This document shows, in pieces, positions 31,332 through 39,152 of a stretch of 39,152 nt of DNA. The DNA lies in contig CAHJXF010000004.1 in assembly GCA_903644065.1 (NCBI GenBank), positions 1 to 39,152 of the forward strand, written 5' to 3'. The number at the start of each line of letters is the position of its first letter. Positions within the stretch are counted from its first letter, which is position 1. The notes below the pieces were generated by a model. That model searched no databases. It was not told the origin of the DNA and saw nothing but the letters and a program-made list of their open reading frames with translations. Position numbers and translations under genes: made by a program. The DNA comes from Betaproteobacteria bacterium (GTDB lineage Bacteria > Pseudomonadota > Gammaproteobacteria > Burkholderiales > Burkholderiaceae_D).

Positions 31332-32024
31332 ATGCATCTGCCGGCGCTGGTCGCCTACCTGCAGGGTCTGCGCGACAACAACAACAAGGCCTGGTTCGTG
31401 ATGAACAAGCCGGCCTACGACATCCTGCGCGACGAATTCCAGCAGCTCGTGGCCGAGGTCGTCGCGGGGCTGGTCAAGCACGATCCGCTGCTGTACGGCA
31501 TCGAGCCGCGAAAGGCGCTGTTCCGTATCTATCGCGACATCCGCTTCGCGAAGGACAAGACGCCGTACAAGACCTACTTCTCCGCGTCGCTCGCCGAAGC
31601 GGGCGCCCGGAAGTCGGGGCCGATGTACTACCTGAGCATCGACGCGGACGGTCGCCTGCACCAGGGCGCCGGCTGCTGGCTGCCGGAGCGCGACCTGCTC
31701 GCCCGGCTGCGGCATCACGTCGTCGACGACCACGAGGGACTGGCCCGCGTCGCGAAAGCCAGGCGCTTCGCCGCGACCTTCGGCTCGTTGAGCCAGGAGG
31801 ACAAGCTCGCCCGGCTGCCGAAGGGCTTCGACGCGGACCTGCCGGGGATCGAACGCTTCGGCGAGTCGCTGCGCCTGAAGAGCTTCGCGGTCGGCGTCGA
31901 CCGCGACCTGACGAAGACGATGCAAGCGGGCAACGAGGCATTGGCGAAGTCGATCGTCACGACCTTCGCGGCCGCCGTGCCGCTCGTCGACTGGCTGCGA
32001 CGCGGGCGCGCACGTCCGGGCTGA
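31332..32024 (+). CDS. DUF2461 (TIGR02453) family protein, 230 aa
   Basis: This belongs to the DUF2461 group of uncharacterised bacterial proteins. The typical start LPALVAYLQGLRDNNNKAWF with the NNKxWF motif is clear. The conserved core RKALFRIYRDIRFAKDKTPY, then KTYFSASLAEAG, and GPMYYLSIDADGRLHQGAGC follow. There is no signal peptide or membrane segment, so it should be cytoplasmic. No enzymatic activity is established for the family as far as I know. The ATG at 31332 lies 2 bp after the stop of the DegS-type protease, so the two genes are almost certainly co-translated. That coupling may hint at a role in envelope stress, but this is inference. Confidence 0.92.
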   Translation: MHLPALVAYLQGLRDNNNKAWFVMNKPAYDILRDEFQQLVAEVVAGLVKHDPLLYGIEPRKALFRIYRDIRFAKDKTPYKTYFSASLAEAGARKSGPMYYLSIDADGRLHQGAGCWLPERDLLARLRHHVVDDHEGLARVAKARRFAATFGSLSQEDKLARLPKGFDADLPGIERFGESLRLKSFAVGVDRDLTKTMQAGNEALAKSIVTTFAAAVPLVDWLRRGRARPG

Positions 32025-32095
32025 ACGACGGCGCGACCGCCACGGTCGCCGGTAGCTCGTCGCCGGGACGCCGACACGATGGGCGCCGCTCGTGC

Positions 32096-32989
32096 TCAAG
32101 CGACGGCCGGCTGCGCGTGTTCCAGGTCGGCGATCAGCCCCGGACCGGTCGGCGACCAGCCGAGCCGGCTGCGCGTGCTGTCGCTCGACGCCGACATGTC
32201 CTTGTCCGCGAACGTCGCGAGCCAGCCGAAATGCCCTCGCGCGTCGTCGGCCGACAGCGAAGCGACCGGCACGCCGAGTCGCTCGCCGATGGCCTCGGCG
32301 ATGCGCTTGAACTCGATGCCGCTCTCGGCGGTCGCGTGATAGCGCGCGCCGGCCTCGTGCTTCTCGAACGCCAGCCGGAACAGGCGGGCCGTGTCCGAGA
32401 CGTGGGTCGCGGACCAGCGATTCTGCCCGGCGCCGACGTAGGCCGAGACGCCCTTGTCGCGCGCCAGCTTGACGAGGTCGGTCACCAAGCCCTGCTTCTG
32501 CGTATCGTGGATCTGCGACAGCCGGACGACCGACACGTCGACGCCGCGCCGGGCCGCCTCGCGGCCGCCCAGTTCGGACGCGACGCGCGGGTTGGGATGG
32601 TCGGGATCGAAGTGGTCCTCCGTCGCCGGCCGTCCCGGCACGGCGGTCCCCATCGCCGTGCTGGAGGTGATGACGAGCAGGCGACCGGAGCCTTCGAGGG
32701 CCGACCCCAACGCCTCGATGGCGCGGCGGTCCTTCTCGCAATTGGCGACGAAGTGGGCGAAGTCGTGGTCGAAGGCCGTGTGGATGACGCCGTCGCAGGC
32801 GGCGGCCCCGCGACGCAGGCTGTCGAGGTCCTCGAGCTCGCCGTGATGGGCTTCGGCGCCGGCTGCGGCGAGCCGCCGCGCGCCCTGCGCGGAACGCGTC
32901 AATCCCAGGACCCGATGTCCGGCGCCGATCAGCTCGGGGACGATCCGGGAACCGATGAAGCCGTTGGAACCGGTCAGAAAAATTCGCAT
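32096..32989 (-). CDS. NAD(P)-dependent SDR/epimerase-like oxidoreductase, 297 aa
   Basis: This is an extended/atypical short-chain dehydrogenase. The Rossmann motif MRIFLTGSNGFIGSRIVPEL is at the very start. It is followed by the cofactor-contacting HRVLGLTRSAQGARRL and GVIHTAFDH. The usual YxxxK catalytic pair is not obvious: the expected region reads NPRVASELGGREAARRGVDV, which lacks the Tyr. Similar proteins are annotated as NAD(P)-binding SDR family members and often act on small carbonyls, but this copy may be non-classical. A ribosome binding site AAGAGAG precedes the ATG at 32987-32989. It is divergent from an XRE-type regulator across 78 bp, the common layout for a regulator and its target. 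Confidence 0.9.
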   Translation of the reverse strand: MRIFLTGSNGFIGSRIVPELIGAGHRVLGLTRSAQGARRLAAAGAEAHHGELEDLDSLRRGAAACDGVIHTAFDHDFAHFVANCEKDRRAIEALGSALEGSGRLLVITSSTAMGTAVPGRPATEDHFDPDHPNPRVASELGGREAARRGVDVSVVRLSQIHDTQKQGLVTDLVKLARDKGVSAYVGAGQNRWSATHVSDTARLFRLAFEKHEAGARYHATAESGIEFKRIAEAIGERLGVPVASLSADDARGHFGWLATFADKDMSASSDSTRSRLGWSPTGPGLIADLEHAQPAVA

Positions 32990-33067
32990 GATTGACTCTC
33001 TTTCGAACGTTGGAGAGGTAATCTGCAGCCGATCGTCAGCCAGTTAAAGTAGTGACGTCATCCTGGT

Positions 33068-33901
33068 ATGTCATCCAACCCCCTGGCCATGCCCCCGACC
33101 GTCAATCCACTCGGCTCGTACCTTAAGGATCGTCGCGGCCGGATCGATCCGGCGGCGCTGGGATTCACGGCCACGCGGCGCCGCACGCCGGGGCTGCGCC
33201 GCGAAGAGGTGGCGCAGCGCGCCAACATCAGCGCCACCTGGTACACGTGGCTCGAGCAGGGTCGGGGCGGCGCGCCGTCCGCCGAAGTGCTCAACCGCAT
33301 CGCCTCCGGCCTGATGCTGACCGAGCCCGAGCGCGAGCACCTGTTCATGCTGGGGCGCGGCCATCCGCCCGAAGTTCGCTACCAGGCGCCCGAAGGCGTC
33401 ACGCCGCGCCTGCAGCGCCTGCTGGACGCGTTCGAGGTCAGTCCGGCGATCGTCAAGACCGCCACCTGGGACGTGGTGGCGTGGAACCGGGCGGCGGCGG
33501 TGGTCCTGACCGACTACGGCAGGTTGCCCCGCGAGCAACGCAACATCCTGAAGCTCGTGTTCTGCGACCCGCGCATCCGGGCCGCGCAGGAAGGCTGGGA
33601 CGACATGGCCCGTTACGTCGTCGGCGCGTTCAGGGCCGATGCAGCGCGCGCCGGCGCCTCGTCCGAAGTCACCGGGCTGGTCGAGGAGCTCTGCGCGCGC
33701 AGCGAAGAATTCGCGGCCCTGTGGCGCGACCACGACGTGCGGCCGCACGGCGAAGGCACGAAACGCCTGCGCCACGCGGTCCTCGGCGTGATCGAACTGG
33801 AGTATTCGGGCTTCGCGGTCGACGGTCGGCCGGACCTCGGCCTGATTGTCTACAACCCGGCCTCGCGACAGGACGCGGACCGCATCCGCACGCTTCTCTA
33901 G
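33068..33901 (+). CDS. XRE-type regulator with MmyB-like ligand domain, 277 aa
   Basis: The N-terminal helix-turn-helix spans about residues 15-95 (LGSYLKDRRGRIDPAALGFT, RTPGLRREEVAQRANISATW and YTWLEQGRGGAPSAEVLNRI). The remaining part matches the MmyB-like domain: PALQRLLD-type segment TPRLQRLLDAFEVSPAIVKT, WDVVAWNRAAAVVLTDY and the C-terminal HAVLGVIELEYSGF. This domain is related to PAS-like ligand pockets and may bind fatty acids. The ATG at 33068 directly follows a TGACGTCA palindrome (33053-33060), a possible operator. The divergent SDR gene is the probable target. Regulator/SDR pairs of this kind are widespread in Proteobacteria and Actinobacteria. Confidence 0.92.
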   Translation: MSSNPLAMPPTVNPLGSYLKDRRGRIDPAALGFTATRRRTPGLRREEVAQRANISATWYTWLEQGRGGAPSAEVLNRIASGLMLTEPEREHLFMLGRGHPPEVRYQAPEGVTPRLQRLLDAFEVSPAIVKTATWDVVAWNRAAAVVLTDYGRLPREQRNILKLVFCDPRIRAAQEGWDDMARYVVGAFRADAARAGASSEVTGLVEELCARSEEFAALWRDHDVRPHGEGTKRLRHAVLGVIELEYSGFAVDGRPDLGLIVYNPASRQDADRIRTLL

Positions 33902-33941
33902 TCTCCCGGACGACCGCGTCGCCGGCCCGACCGCCGTGTCG

Positions 33942-34715
33942 TCAGGTCGTGGCCACGCTCTCGGCCCGACGCTCGCCCACACGGACGAAGCGCGCGACCA
34001 GCAGGCCGGCCTCGTAGAGGATCACCAGCGGCACCGCGAGCAGCAGCATCGAGCCCGGGTCCGGCGGCGTGATGATCGCGGCGACGACGAACGACGCGAC
34101 GATCACGTACGGCCGGATGCTGCGCAGCGTGGCCACCGACACCACGCCGAAGCGCACCAGCACGACGACCACGATCGGCACCTCGAAGGTCACGCCGAAC
34201 GCGATGAACATCGTCATCACGAAGCCGAAGTAGCTGTCGATGTCGGGCGCCACCACCACCGACTTCGGCGCGAACTCGTTGATGACGCGGAACACGGTGC
34301 CGAACACGAAGAAGTAGCAGAACGCGACGCCGACCAGGAACAGCAAGAAGCTCGACGAGATGATCGGCAGCGCGAGCTTCTTCTCGTGCGCGTAGAGGCC
34401 GGGCGCGACGAAGGCCCACATCTGGTACAGCACCACCGGCAAGGCCAGCACGAACGCGACCAGCAGCGTCACCTTGACCGGCACGAGGAACGGCGTGATG
34501 ACGCCGGTCGCGATCATCTTCGTACCCTCGGGCAGCGCGCTCAGCATAGGCAGCGCCATCAGGTCGTAGATGTGCGACGCGAACGGCGCCAGGCAGACGA
34601 ACAGCAGCACGACCGCCGCCGACGCCTTCACGAGGCGCGAGCGCAGCTCGACCAGGTGCGAGATGAACGAGTCGCCCTCCTCGCCCGCGGGGCCGCTCAG
34701 CTTCGGCATGACCAT
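33942..34715 (-). CDS. tatC: Sec-independent translocase subunit TatC, 257 aa
   Basis: TatC is the six-helix receptor of twin-arginine signal peptides. The cytoplasmic N-terminus has the conserved DSFISHLVELRSRLVKAS. The first loop carries PFLVPVKVTLLVAFVLALPV and QMWAFVAPGLYAHEKKLALP. Next come FLLFLVGVAFCYFFVFGTVF and SYFGFVMTMFIAFGVTFEVP with the functionally important FG..FE. The end is ITPPDPGSMLLLAVPLVILYEAGLL. Starts at 34715 (MVMPKLS) and 34709 (MPKLS) differ by two residues. The gene follows tatB by 13 bp. Downstream the XRE regulator converges, so here tatC is separated from degS by a small inserted block. Confidence 0.97.
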   Translation of the reverse strand: MVMPKLSGPAGEEGDSFISHLVELRSRLVKASAAVVLLFVCLAPFASHIYDLMALPMLSALPEGTKMIATGVITPFLVPVKVTLLVAFVLALPVVLYQMWAFVAPGLYAHEKKLALPIISSSFLLFLVGVAFCYFFVFGTVFRVINEFAPKSVVVAPDIDSYFGFVMTMFIAFGVTFEVPIVVVVLVRFGVVSVATLRSIRPYVIVASFVVAAIITPPDPGSMLLLAVPLVILYEAGLLVARFVRVGERRAESVATT

Positions 34716-34728
34716 GGCGTCGCGTTTC

Positions 34729-35229
34729 TCAGCGGACCCGATAACGGGCGACGCGCGCGGCGCCCGACTGCACGCGGGTGCGCTTTCGGCTGGCGCTCTT
34801 GAACCACATCGGCGTCGCGCTCTGGCGCTGGGCCACGTTGCGCCGCCACTTGTCGCGCCGCGCCGGCCGCAGCGGGTTCGGCGCGGCGTCGGGCAGCGCC
34901 GCCATCTGTTCGTGCGCCCCGGCGACGATGTCCGGCGACGCGGGCGACGTCTCGAACGCCGCGTTCAGGTCGGCTTCGGTCTGGCGCAAGCCGCCGTAGA
35001 CCGACGACTCGAACGAACTCGCGGCGTTGCGCGCATGGTCGCGAACCGCGCGCAACTCGTCGATCTGCATCTCGCGATTGACCTCGGCCTTCACGTCGGC
35101 CAGATAACGCTGAGCGCGGCCGAGCAGCGTGCCGACCGTGCGCGCCACCTTCGGCAGGCGCTCGGGGCCGATCACGACCAGCGCGACCACGCCGATGACC
35201 GCCAGCTTGGAGAGGCCTAGGTCGAACAC
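34729..35229 (-). CDS. tatB: Tat translocase subunit TatB, 166 aa
   Basis: TatB forms the receptor complex with TatC. The start MFDLGLSKLAVIGVVALVVI followed by GPERLPKVARTVGTLLGRAQ is the membrane helix, hinge and amphipathic helix of TatB, including the conserved Glu-free, Gly-Pro hinge. The long charged helix NREMQIDELRAVRDHARNAA follows. The C-terminus is Arg/Lys/Ser-rich (MWFKSASRKRTRVQSGAARV) and poorly conserved in the family. It lies between tatA (79-bp gap) and tatC (13-bp gap) on the same strand. Confidence 0.96.
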   Translation of the reverse strand: MFDLGLSKLAVIGVVALVVIGPERLPKVARTVGTLLGRAQRYLADVKAEVNREMQIDELRAVRDHARNAASSFESSVYGGLRQTEADLNAAFETSPASPDIVAGAHEQMAALPDAAPNPLRPARRDKWRRNVAQRQSATPMWFKSASRKRTRVQSGAARVARYRVR

Positions 35230-35308
35230 GGCGAACGATCGAACGGACTGCTCGCCGTTTGCGCACGGCGCGACGGATCGCCCGTCGTCGGCGCGATCGG
35301 TGACGGCT

Positions 35309-35527
35309 TCAGGTGCGCGTCCTGTCCCGCGCTTCGACGTCGATCGTCGTGCGATCGGCGACCTTCGGCATGTCGGCCGGCAGGTCGGACCCGTCCTTCA
35401 TGCCCTGCTTGAAGCCCTTGACCGCGCCGCCCAGGTCCTCACCCATGTTCTTCAGCTTCTTGGTGCCGAAGACCAGCAACACGATGACGAGCACGATCAA
35501 CCAGTGCCAGATGCTCAGACCGCCCAT
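35309..35527 (-). CDS. tatA: Tat translocase subunit TatA, 72 aa
   Basis: TatA oligomerises to form the protein-conducting element of the Tat system. The start [20 protein letters not shown] gives the membrane helix. The hinge FGTKKL and the amphipathic helix [20 protein letters not shown] follow, all typical of TatA. The charged tail ends VEARDRTRT. The length is normal. An exported Rieske protein encoded in this window is a probable Tat substrate. The upstream neighbour on the same strand is hinT, 99 bp away. Confidence 0.97.
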   Translation of the reverse strand: MGGLSIWHWLIVLVIVLLVFGTKKLKNMGEDLGGAVKGFKQGMKDGSDLPADMPKVADRTTIDVEARDRTRT

Positions 35528-35626
35528 TGACTTCTCCTGCGCGCTTCGCGCGATGACGCGAGGTTCAAGCCGCTCGCTCGCTTCGATCCCGACGGCCGTC
35601 CGGAATCGCGGTTCGACCCGTCCGAT

Positions 35627-35989
35627 TCACCGCGGTTTCCACGGCCTGGCGCCGCCGAGGATGTGAAGGTGCAGATGATAGACCTCCTGACCGCCGCCTC
35701 GCCCCGTGTTGAACAGCGTCTTGAAGCCGCTGCTGCCGTCCGGTCCATCGTAGCCCACGCCCTGCTCGCGGGCGATGCGCGGTGCGAGTCCGACCATCCG
35801 GCCCAGCAGCTCCGCATGCGCCCCCTCGCAGTCGGCGAGCGACTCGAGATGCCGCTTGGGAATGACCAGCACGTGCACCGGCGCGGCCGGGTCGATGTCG
35901 TGGAACGCGACGAAGTCGTCGTCCTCGTAGGCCTTGCGCGACGGAATCTGCCCGGCGACGATCTTGCAGAAGATGCAGTTCGGATTCAT
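35627..35989 (-). CDS. hinT: HIT-family nucleotide hydrolase (HinT type), 120 aa
   Basis: HinT-like proteins hydrolyse purine nucleoside phosphoramidates and acyl-adenylates. The N-terminal [20 protein letters not shown] includes the zinc-type CxxC, followed by [20 protein letters not shown]. The catalytic histidine triad is [10 protein letters not shown] near the C-terminus. The ATG at 35987-35989 overlaps the hisE stop as ATGA, so translation is coupled to the histidine operon. Position between hisE and tatA is standard in Burkholderiales. Confidence 0.96.
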   Translation of the reverse strand: MNPNCIFCKIVAGQIPSRKAYEDDDFVAFHDIDPAAPVHVLVIPKRHLESLADCEGAHAELLGRMVGLAPRIAREQGVGYDGPDGSSGFKTLFNTGRGGGQEVYHLHLHILGGARPWKPR

Positions 35990-36354
35990 GACTCGCGTTC
36001 CCGGCCACGCTCGTGTCGGCGTCCATCGTCCTTCCGCGCCGCCTGCTCGTCGAGCCCCGACAGGCCCTCTCGACGCGCCAGCTCGTCGAGCACGTCGGCC
36101 GGCGCCAGATCGTACTGCGCCAGCATGACGAGGCAGTGGAACCACAGGTCGGCGGTCTCGGCGACGATGCGCGCGCGGTCGCCGTCCTTCGCGGCCATCA
36201 CCGTCTCGGTCGCCTCCTCGCCGATCTTCTTCAGCACGGCATCGGGCCGGCGCGCCAGCAGCCGGGCGACGTAGGACGACGCCGGATCGGCGTCGCGGCG
36301 CGACTCGATCACCGCGGCGAGACGGGCCAGCACGTCGCCGTTCGACGTGCTCAT
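35986..36354 (-). CDS. hisE: Phosphoribosyl-ATP pyrophosphatase HisE, 122 aa
   Basis: HisE hydrolyses phosphoribosyl-ATP to phosphoribosyl-AMP, the second step of histidine synthesis. The MazG-like all-helical core reads [20 protein letters not shown], then [20 protein letters not shown] with the metal-binding EEATE, and [20 protein letters not shown] with ETADL. The C-terminal tail is unusually charged ([20 protein letters not shown]). The start overlaps the hisI stop as ATGA and the stop overlaps the hinT start, so hisI-hisE-hinT are translationally coupled. HisI and HisE are separate proteins here, unlike the HisIE fusion of enterics. Confidence 0.96.
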   Translation of the reverse strand: MSTSNGDVLARLAAVIESRRDADPASSYVARLLARRPDAVLKKIGEEATETVMAAKDGDRARIVAETADLWFHCLVMLAQYDLAPADVLDELARREGLSGLDEQAARKDDGRRHERGRERES

Positions 36355-36764
36355 GCCGGGATCGCGACGGGGTACTCGTGCGGCTCGTCGACGACCCAGC
36401 GGGCCGCGTCCGGCGGGCCGTCGACCCGGCGGAAGAAGCAGCTGTGCCGACCGGTATGGCAGGCGACGCCTCCCACCTGCTCGACCGTGAGCAGGACGGC
36501 GTCGCCATCGCAGTCGAGGCGCACGTCGTGCACCTTCTGGAAGTGTCCGGAGGTAGCGCCCTTGTGCCACAGCTGCCGGCGCGAGCGGCTCCAGTACACG
36601 GCCTCGCCGCGTTCCAGCGTCGCGGCCAGCGCTTCCCGATTCATCCACGCCATCATCAGCACGTCGCCGCTGCCCGCCTCCTGCGCGATGGCCGCGACGA
36701 GGCCGTCCGCGTTCCACGAGACGTCGTCGAGCCAGTGCGGCGAGGGGTCGTGCGAGAAGGTCAT
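36351..36764 (-). CDS. hisI: Phosphoribosyl-AMP cyclohydrolase HisI, 137 aa
   Basis: HisI opens the adenine ring of phosphoribosyl-AMP, the third step of histidine synthesis. The family core is clear: [40 protein letters not shown], then [20 protein letters not shown] with the metal-binding Asp-Cys-Asp, and [16 protein letters not shown] with the zinc cysteines and histidine. The ATG at 36762-36764 gives a normal N-terminus. It lies 19 bp after hisF and overlaps hisE by 4 bp. Confidence 0.97.
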   Translation of the reverse strand: MTFSHDPSPHWLDDVSWNADGLVAAIAQEAGSGDVLMMAWMNREALAATLERGEAVYWSRSRRQLWHKGATSGHFQKVHDVRLDCDGDAVLLTVEQVGGVACHTGRHSCFFRRVDGPPDAARWVVDEPHEYPVAIPA

Positions 36765-36783
36765 CGGGAAGCAGGGCCGAAGG

Positions 36784-37545
36784 TCAGGACAGGCGCATCG
36801 GGATGCCGCGGGCGGCCATGTAGCGCTTGGCCTCGTCGACCGTGAACGTGCCGTAGTGAAAGATGCTCGCAGCCAGCACCGCGTCGGCATGACCGTCGAG
36901 GACGCCGTCGGCGAGATCGGCCAGCGATCCTACGCCACCCGAAGCGATGACGGGTACCGGCACCGCATCGGACACGGCGCGCGTCAGCGCCAGGTCGAAG
37001 CCGCTCTTCGTGCCGTCGCGGTCCATGCTGGTCAGCAGGATCTCGCCGGCGCCGAGCGCGGAGACTTCCTTCGCCCACTCGACCACGTCGCGGCCGGTCG
37101 CGGTGCGGCCGCCGTGCGTATACACCTGCCAGCCGCCGCTCGGGTCGCGCTTGGCGTCGATGGCGACCACGATGCACTGCGATCCGTAGTGCGCCGCAGC
37201 CTCGGCCACCAGTTGCGGATCGGCGACGGCGCTCGAGTTCATGCTGACCTTGTCCGCGCCCGCGTTCAGAAGCCGACGCACGTCGGCCACCGTGCGAACC
37301 CCGCCGCCCACCGTGAGCGGGATGAACACCTGCGACGCGACCGCCTCGATCATGCCGAGGATCAGGTCGCGGTCGTCGGAGGTGGCCGTGATGTCGAGGA
37401 ACGTGATCTCGTCGGCCCCGGCCTCGTCGTAGCGCCGCGCGACCTCGACCGGATCGCCGGCATCGCGCAAGGCGACGAAGTTGATGCCCTTGACGACACG
37501 GCCGGCGTGGACGTCGAGGCAGGGAATGACGCGTTTGGCGAGCAT
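36784..37545 (-). CDS. hisF: Imidazole glycerol phosphate synthase cyclase subunit HisF, 253 aa
   Basis: HisF is the (beta/alpha)8 barrel that makes imidazole glycerol phosphate and AICAR with ammonia supplied by HisH. The start [20 protein letters not shown] holds the catalytic Asp of CLDV. The second catalytic Asp lies in [20 protein letters not shown]. Phosphate-binding motifs are [18 protein letters not shown] and [18 protein letters not shown]. The ATG at 37543-37545 was chosen by family alignment; the frame remains open through the upstream hairpin array, but that part is repeat-derived. The hairpin array separates it from hisA. Confidence 0.98.
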   Translation of the reverse strand: MLAKRVIPCLDVHAGRVVKGINFVALRDAGDPVEVARRYDEAGADEITFLDITATSDDRDLILGMIEAVASQVFIPLTVGGGVRTVADVRRLLNAGADKVSMNSSAVADPQLVAEAAAHYGSQCIVVAIDAKRDPSGGWQVYTHGGRTATGRDVVEWAKEVSALGAGEILLTSMDRDGTKSGFDLALTRAVSDAVPVPVIASGGVGSLADLADGVLDGHADAVLAASIFHYGTFTVDEAKRYMAARGIPMRLS

Positions 37546-37577
37546 CGGCAGTAAGCAGAAACGAAGCGAAGAACGAT

Positions 37578-37838
37578 CATCCCGGCATGGGCCGGACCCA
37601 ACCAGGGTGAACCCACCGATCCGGAGAACCGTCATCCCGGCGAAGGCCGGGACCCAATCAGGGTGCAAACACCAATTCGTGCAACTGTCATCCCGGCGAA
37701 GGCCGGGACCCAATCAGGGTGCAAACACCAATTCGTGCAACTGTCATCCCGGCGAAGGCCGGGACCCAGTCAGGGTGCAAACACCAATTCGTGCAACTGT
37801 CATCCCGGCGCAGGCCGGGACCCAATCAGGGTGAACCC
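37578..37838. repeat. Tandem array of 56-bp hairpin-forming elements between hisF and hisA
   Basis: Five units start at 37578, 37633, 37689, 37745 and 37801. Units 2-4 are exactly 56 bp and nearly identical (one difference seen, CCCAAT to CCCAGT in unit 4). Unit 1 is 55 bp and diverged in its second half. Unit 5 is truncated after about 38 bp. Each contains TCCCGGC-GAAG-GCCGGGA, a 7-bp stem with a 4-nt loop, followed by a linker in which GTGCAA occurs twice. The head CATCCCGGCGAAGGCCGGGA resembles dispersed REP-like elements known from Proteobacteria. The rest of the 37546-37878 gap shows nothing else. Confidence 0.93.
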
Positions 37839-37878
37839 GCTGAAACGTCGAAGCGAACCTCACACCCAACCAGCCAAA

Positions 37879-38613
37879 CTAGAGCCCGTCGGCCTTCTCC
37901 TGCGCCAGCTTGAAGTCCAGGTCGCCCGAATAGATCGCCCGGCCGCAGATCACGCCTTCGATGCCTTCGTCCTCGATCACCGACAGCGCCTCGATGTCGG
38001 CCATCTTCGCCAGGCCGCCGCTGGCGATCACCGGCACGGTGACGCTCTGCGCCAGCTTCAGCGTGGCCTCGATGTTGATGCCCGTCAGCATGCCGTCGCG
38101 GCCGATGTCGGTGTAGATGATCGCCTCGACGCCGTAGCCCTCGAACTTCTTGCCCAGGTCGACGACCTCGTGTCCCGTGAGCTTGGACCAGCCGTCGGTG
38201 GCCACCTTGCCGTCGCGCGCGTCGAGGCCGACGATGATCTGCCCGGGGAACGCGCCGCACGCGTCGTGCAGGAAGCCCGGGTTCTTGACCGCGGCCGTGC
38301 CGATGATCACGTAGGCGATGCCGTCGTCGAGATAGCGCTCGATGGTGTCGAGGTCGCGGATGCCGCCGCCGAGCTGCACCGGGATGCTGCCGCCCACCGC
38401 GTCGAGGATCGCCTTGACCGCCGACTCGTTCTTCGGCCGACCCGCCACCGCGCCGTTGAGGTCGACCAGATGCAGGCGCCGCGCGCCCTGCTCGACCCAG
38501 TGACGGGCCATCGCCGCCGGATCCTCGGAGAAGACCGTCGCCTCGTTCAGGTCGCCCTGCCTCAGGCGAACGCAGTGACCGTCCTTCAGATCGATCGCGG
38601 GGATCAGCAGCAT
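37879..38613 (-). CDS. hisA: Phosphoribosylformimino-AICAR phosphate isomerase HisA, 244 aa
   Basis: HisA performs the Amadori rearrangement of ProFAR to PRFAR, the fourth step of histidine synthesis, on a (beta/alpha)8 barrel related to HisF. The start [20 protein letters not shown] has the catalytic Asp of [27 protein letters not shown] and [20 protein letters not shown] bind phosphate. The second catalytic Asp lies in [15 protein letters not shown]. The length is standard. It lies 78 bp after hisH and 333 bp before hisF, the latter gap filled by the hairpin array. Confidence 0.98.
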   Translation of the reverse strand: MLLIPAIDLKDGHCVRLRQGDLNEATVFSEDPAAMARHWVEQGARRLHLVDLNGAVAGRPKNESAVKAILDAVGGSIPVQLGGGIRDLDTIERYLDDGIAYVIIGTAAVKNPGFLHDACGAFPGQIIVGLDARDGKVATDGWSKLTGHEVVDLGKKFEGYGVEAIIYTDIGRDGMLTGINIEATLKLAQSVTVPVIASGGLAKMADIEALSVIEDEGIEGVICGRAIYSGDLDFKLAQEKADGL

Positions 38614-38691
38614 GGGTGGCGACGCATGGGGAGTGAGTCCGCACGGCAGGCGAGCGCGCCTGCAGCGATGAGGACGGAAGGCATCAGGGAC

Positions 38692-39152
38692 CTACGGATT
38701 CCATGCGACGAAGTTTCGATAGAGCGCCAGACCGGCCGATGCGCTCTTCTCCGGGTGGAATTGGGTGGCGAAAATATTATCCCGGGCGATGGCCGCGGTA
38801 AAGGGCACGCCGTAGACGCTGGTGCCGGCCCGTTCGGCCTCGTCGACGAGCCGCACATGGTAGCTGTGCACGAAATAGAACCAGCTGTCGTCGTCGATGC
38901 CGCGCCACAGCGCATGCGGCTCGCGCCCGTCGACGGCCTGCCGCACGCGGTTCCAGCCCATGTGCGGGACTTTCAACGGCCGCGCGCGTTCGTCCGCAGC
39001 GACGTCCCCAATGCCGTGCGCGGCGACGGCCGCCGCATCCTCCGCGGCGTCGTTCCTTGAGGACGCCGCCTCCTGTCCCGCCAGCGGGTCGAAGCGCACG
39101 CAGTGGCCGGCGATCAGGCCGAGGCCCGGCGTCGGCACGCCGTCCACCCCCT
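38692..39152 (-). CDS. hisH: Imidazole glycerol phosphate synthase glutaminase subunit HisH (5' part outside window)
   Basis: HisH releases ammonia from glutamine for HisF. The visible C-terminal part carries [12 protein letters not shown], then [45 protein letters not shown] and ends NFVAWNP. FHPE provides the catalytic His and Glu. The nucleophile Cys lies beyond the right edge. Between VRF and LKVPHMGWN there are about 40 residues ([20 protein letters not shown] onward to ADERARP), where the family usually has roughly 10-15. The insert is Ala/Asp/Glu-rich, keeps the frame and contains no stop. The gene runs off the window, so its start is not seen. Confidence 0.95.
   Translation of the reverse strand, partial: GVDGVPTPGLGLIAGHCVRFDPLAGQEAASSRNDAAEDAAAVAAHGIGDVAADERARPLKVPHMGWNRVRQAVDGREPHALWRGIDDDSWFYFVHSYHVRLVDEAERAGTSVYGVPFTAAIARDNIFATQFHPEKSASAGLALYRNFVAWNP

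Noticed and set aside
37546-37713. N-terminal extension of HisF
   Set aside because: The added residues derive from the hairpin array, and homologous HisF proteins begin at [11 protein letters not shown].
37578-37838. CRISPR array
   Set aside because: The repeats are directly head to tail with identical linkers. There are no unique spacers, no leader and no cas genes.

Overview
The window is high-GC chromosomal DNA from a Betaproteobacterium, most likely a member of the Burkholderiales or a close relative. The evidence is gene order and protein content: hisH-hisA-hisF-hisI-hisE-hinT-tatA-tatB-tatC, petA-petB-petC followed by sspA-sspB, hemA-prfA-prmC-grxD, and a UbiH-type hydroxylase next to dsbC. 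I cannot name the genus from sequence reading alone. There is no sign of phage, plasmid, transposase or CRISPR.

Layout. 1-3.7 kb: murein transglycosylase MltA, then on the other strand dsbC and a UbiH-like monooxygenase whose 5' end carries an array of 12-bp repeats, then tRNA-Phe with its own promoter and terminator. 3.9-6.2 kb: small unknown genes, including one exported-protein gene broken by a frameshift. 6.2-8.5 kb: a dicarboxylate/amino-acid:cation symporter followed at once by a GltI-like solute-binding protein. 8.6-13.6 kb, plus strand: aminotransferase, periplasmic thioredoxin-like protein, CcdA-like electron carrier, zinc alcohol dehydrogenase, exported DsrE-like protein and an orphan OmpR-type regulator. 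13.7-18.2 kb: hemA, prfA, prmC, a helical lipoprotein and grxD, closed by a clear terminator. prmC appears to start at CTG behind a strong ribosome binding site, just after a 17-bp tandem repeat.

18.3-22.5 kb, minus strand: a tightly coupled set of TonB-dependent receptor, exported alpha/beta hydrolase and exported nucleoside hydrolase, each start overlapping the preceding stop by 4 bp. This looks like a dedicated outer-membrane and periplasm scavenging system and is the best candidate for something undescribed. 22.7-24.9 kb: a prohibitin/SPFH protein, a divergent ABM monooxygenase/MarR pair with two tandem palindromic operators, and tRNA-Thr.

24.9-39.2 kb is the conserved core: sspB, sspA, terminator, the cytochrome bc1 operon with its promoter, mscL, a DegS-type protease, DUF2461, a divergent SDR/XRE-regulator pair, tatCBA, hinT and the histidine genes. 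A 56-bp tandem array of hairpin elements separates hisF from hisA, and hisH runs off the right edge. The core genes cover protein quality control and export (DegS, Tat, SspAB), respiration, haem synthesis, translation termination and histidine synthesis. The accessory genes add thiol redox, uptake and regulation.
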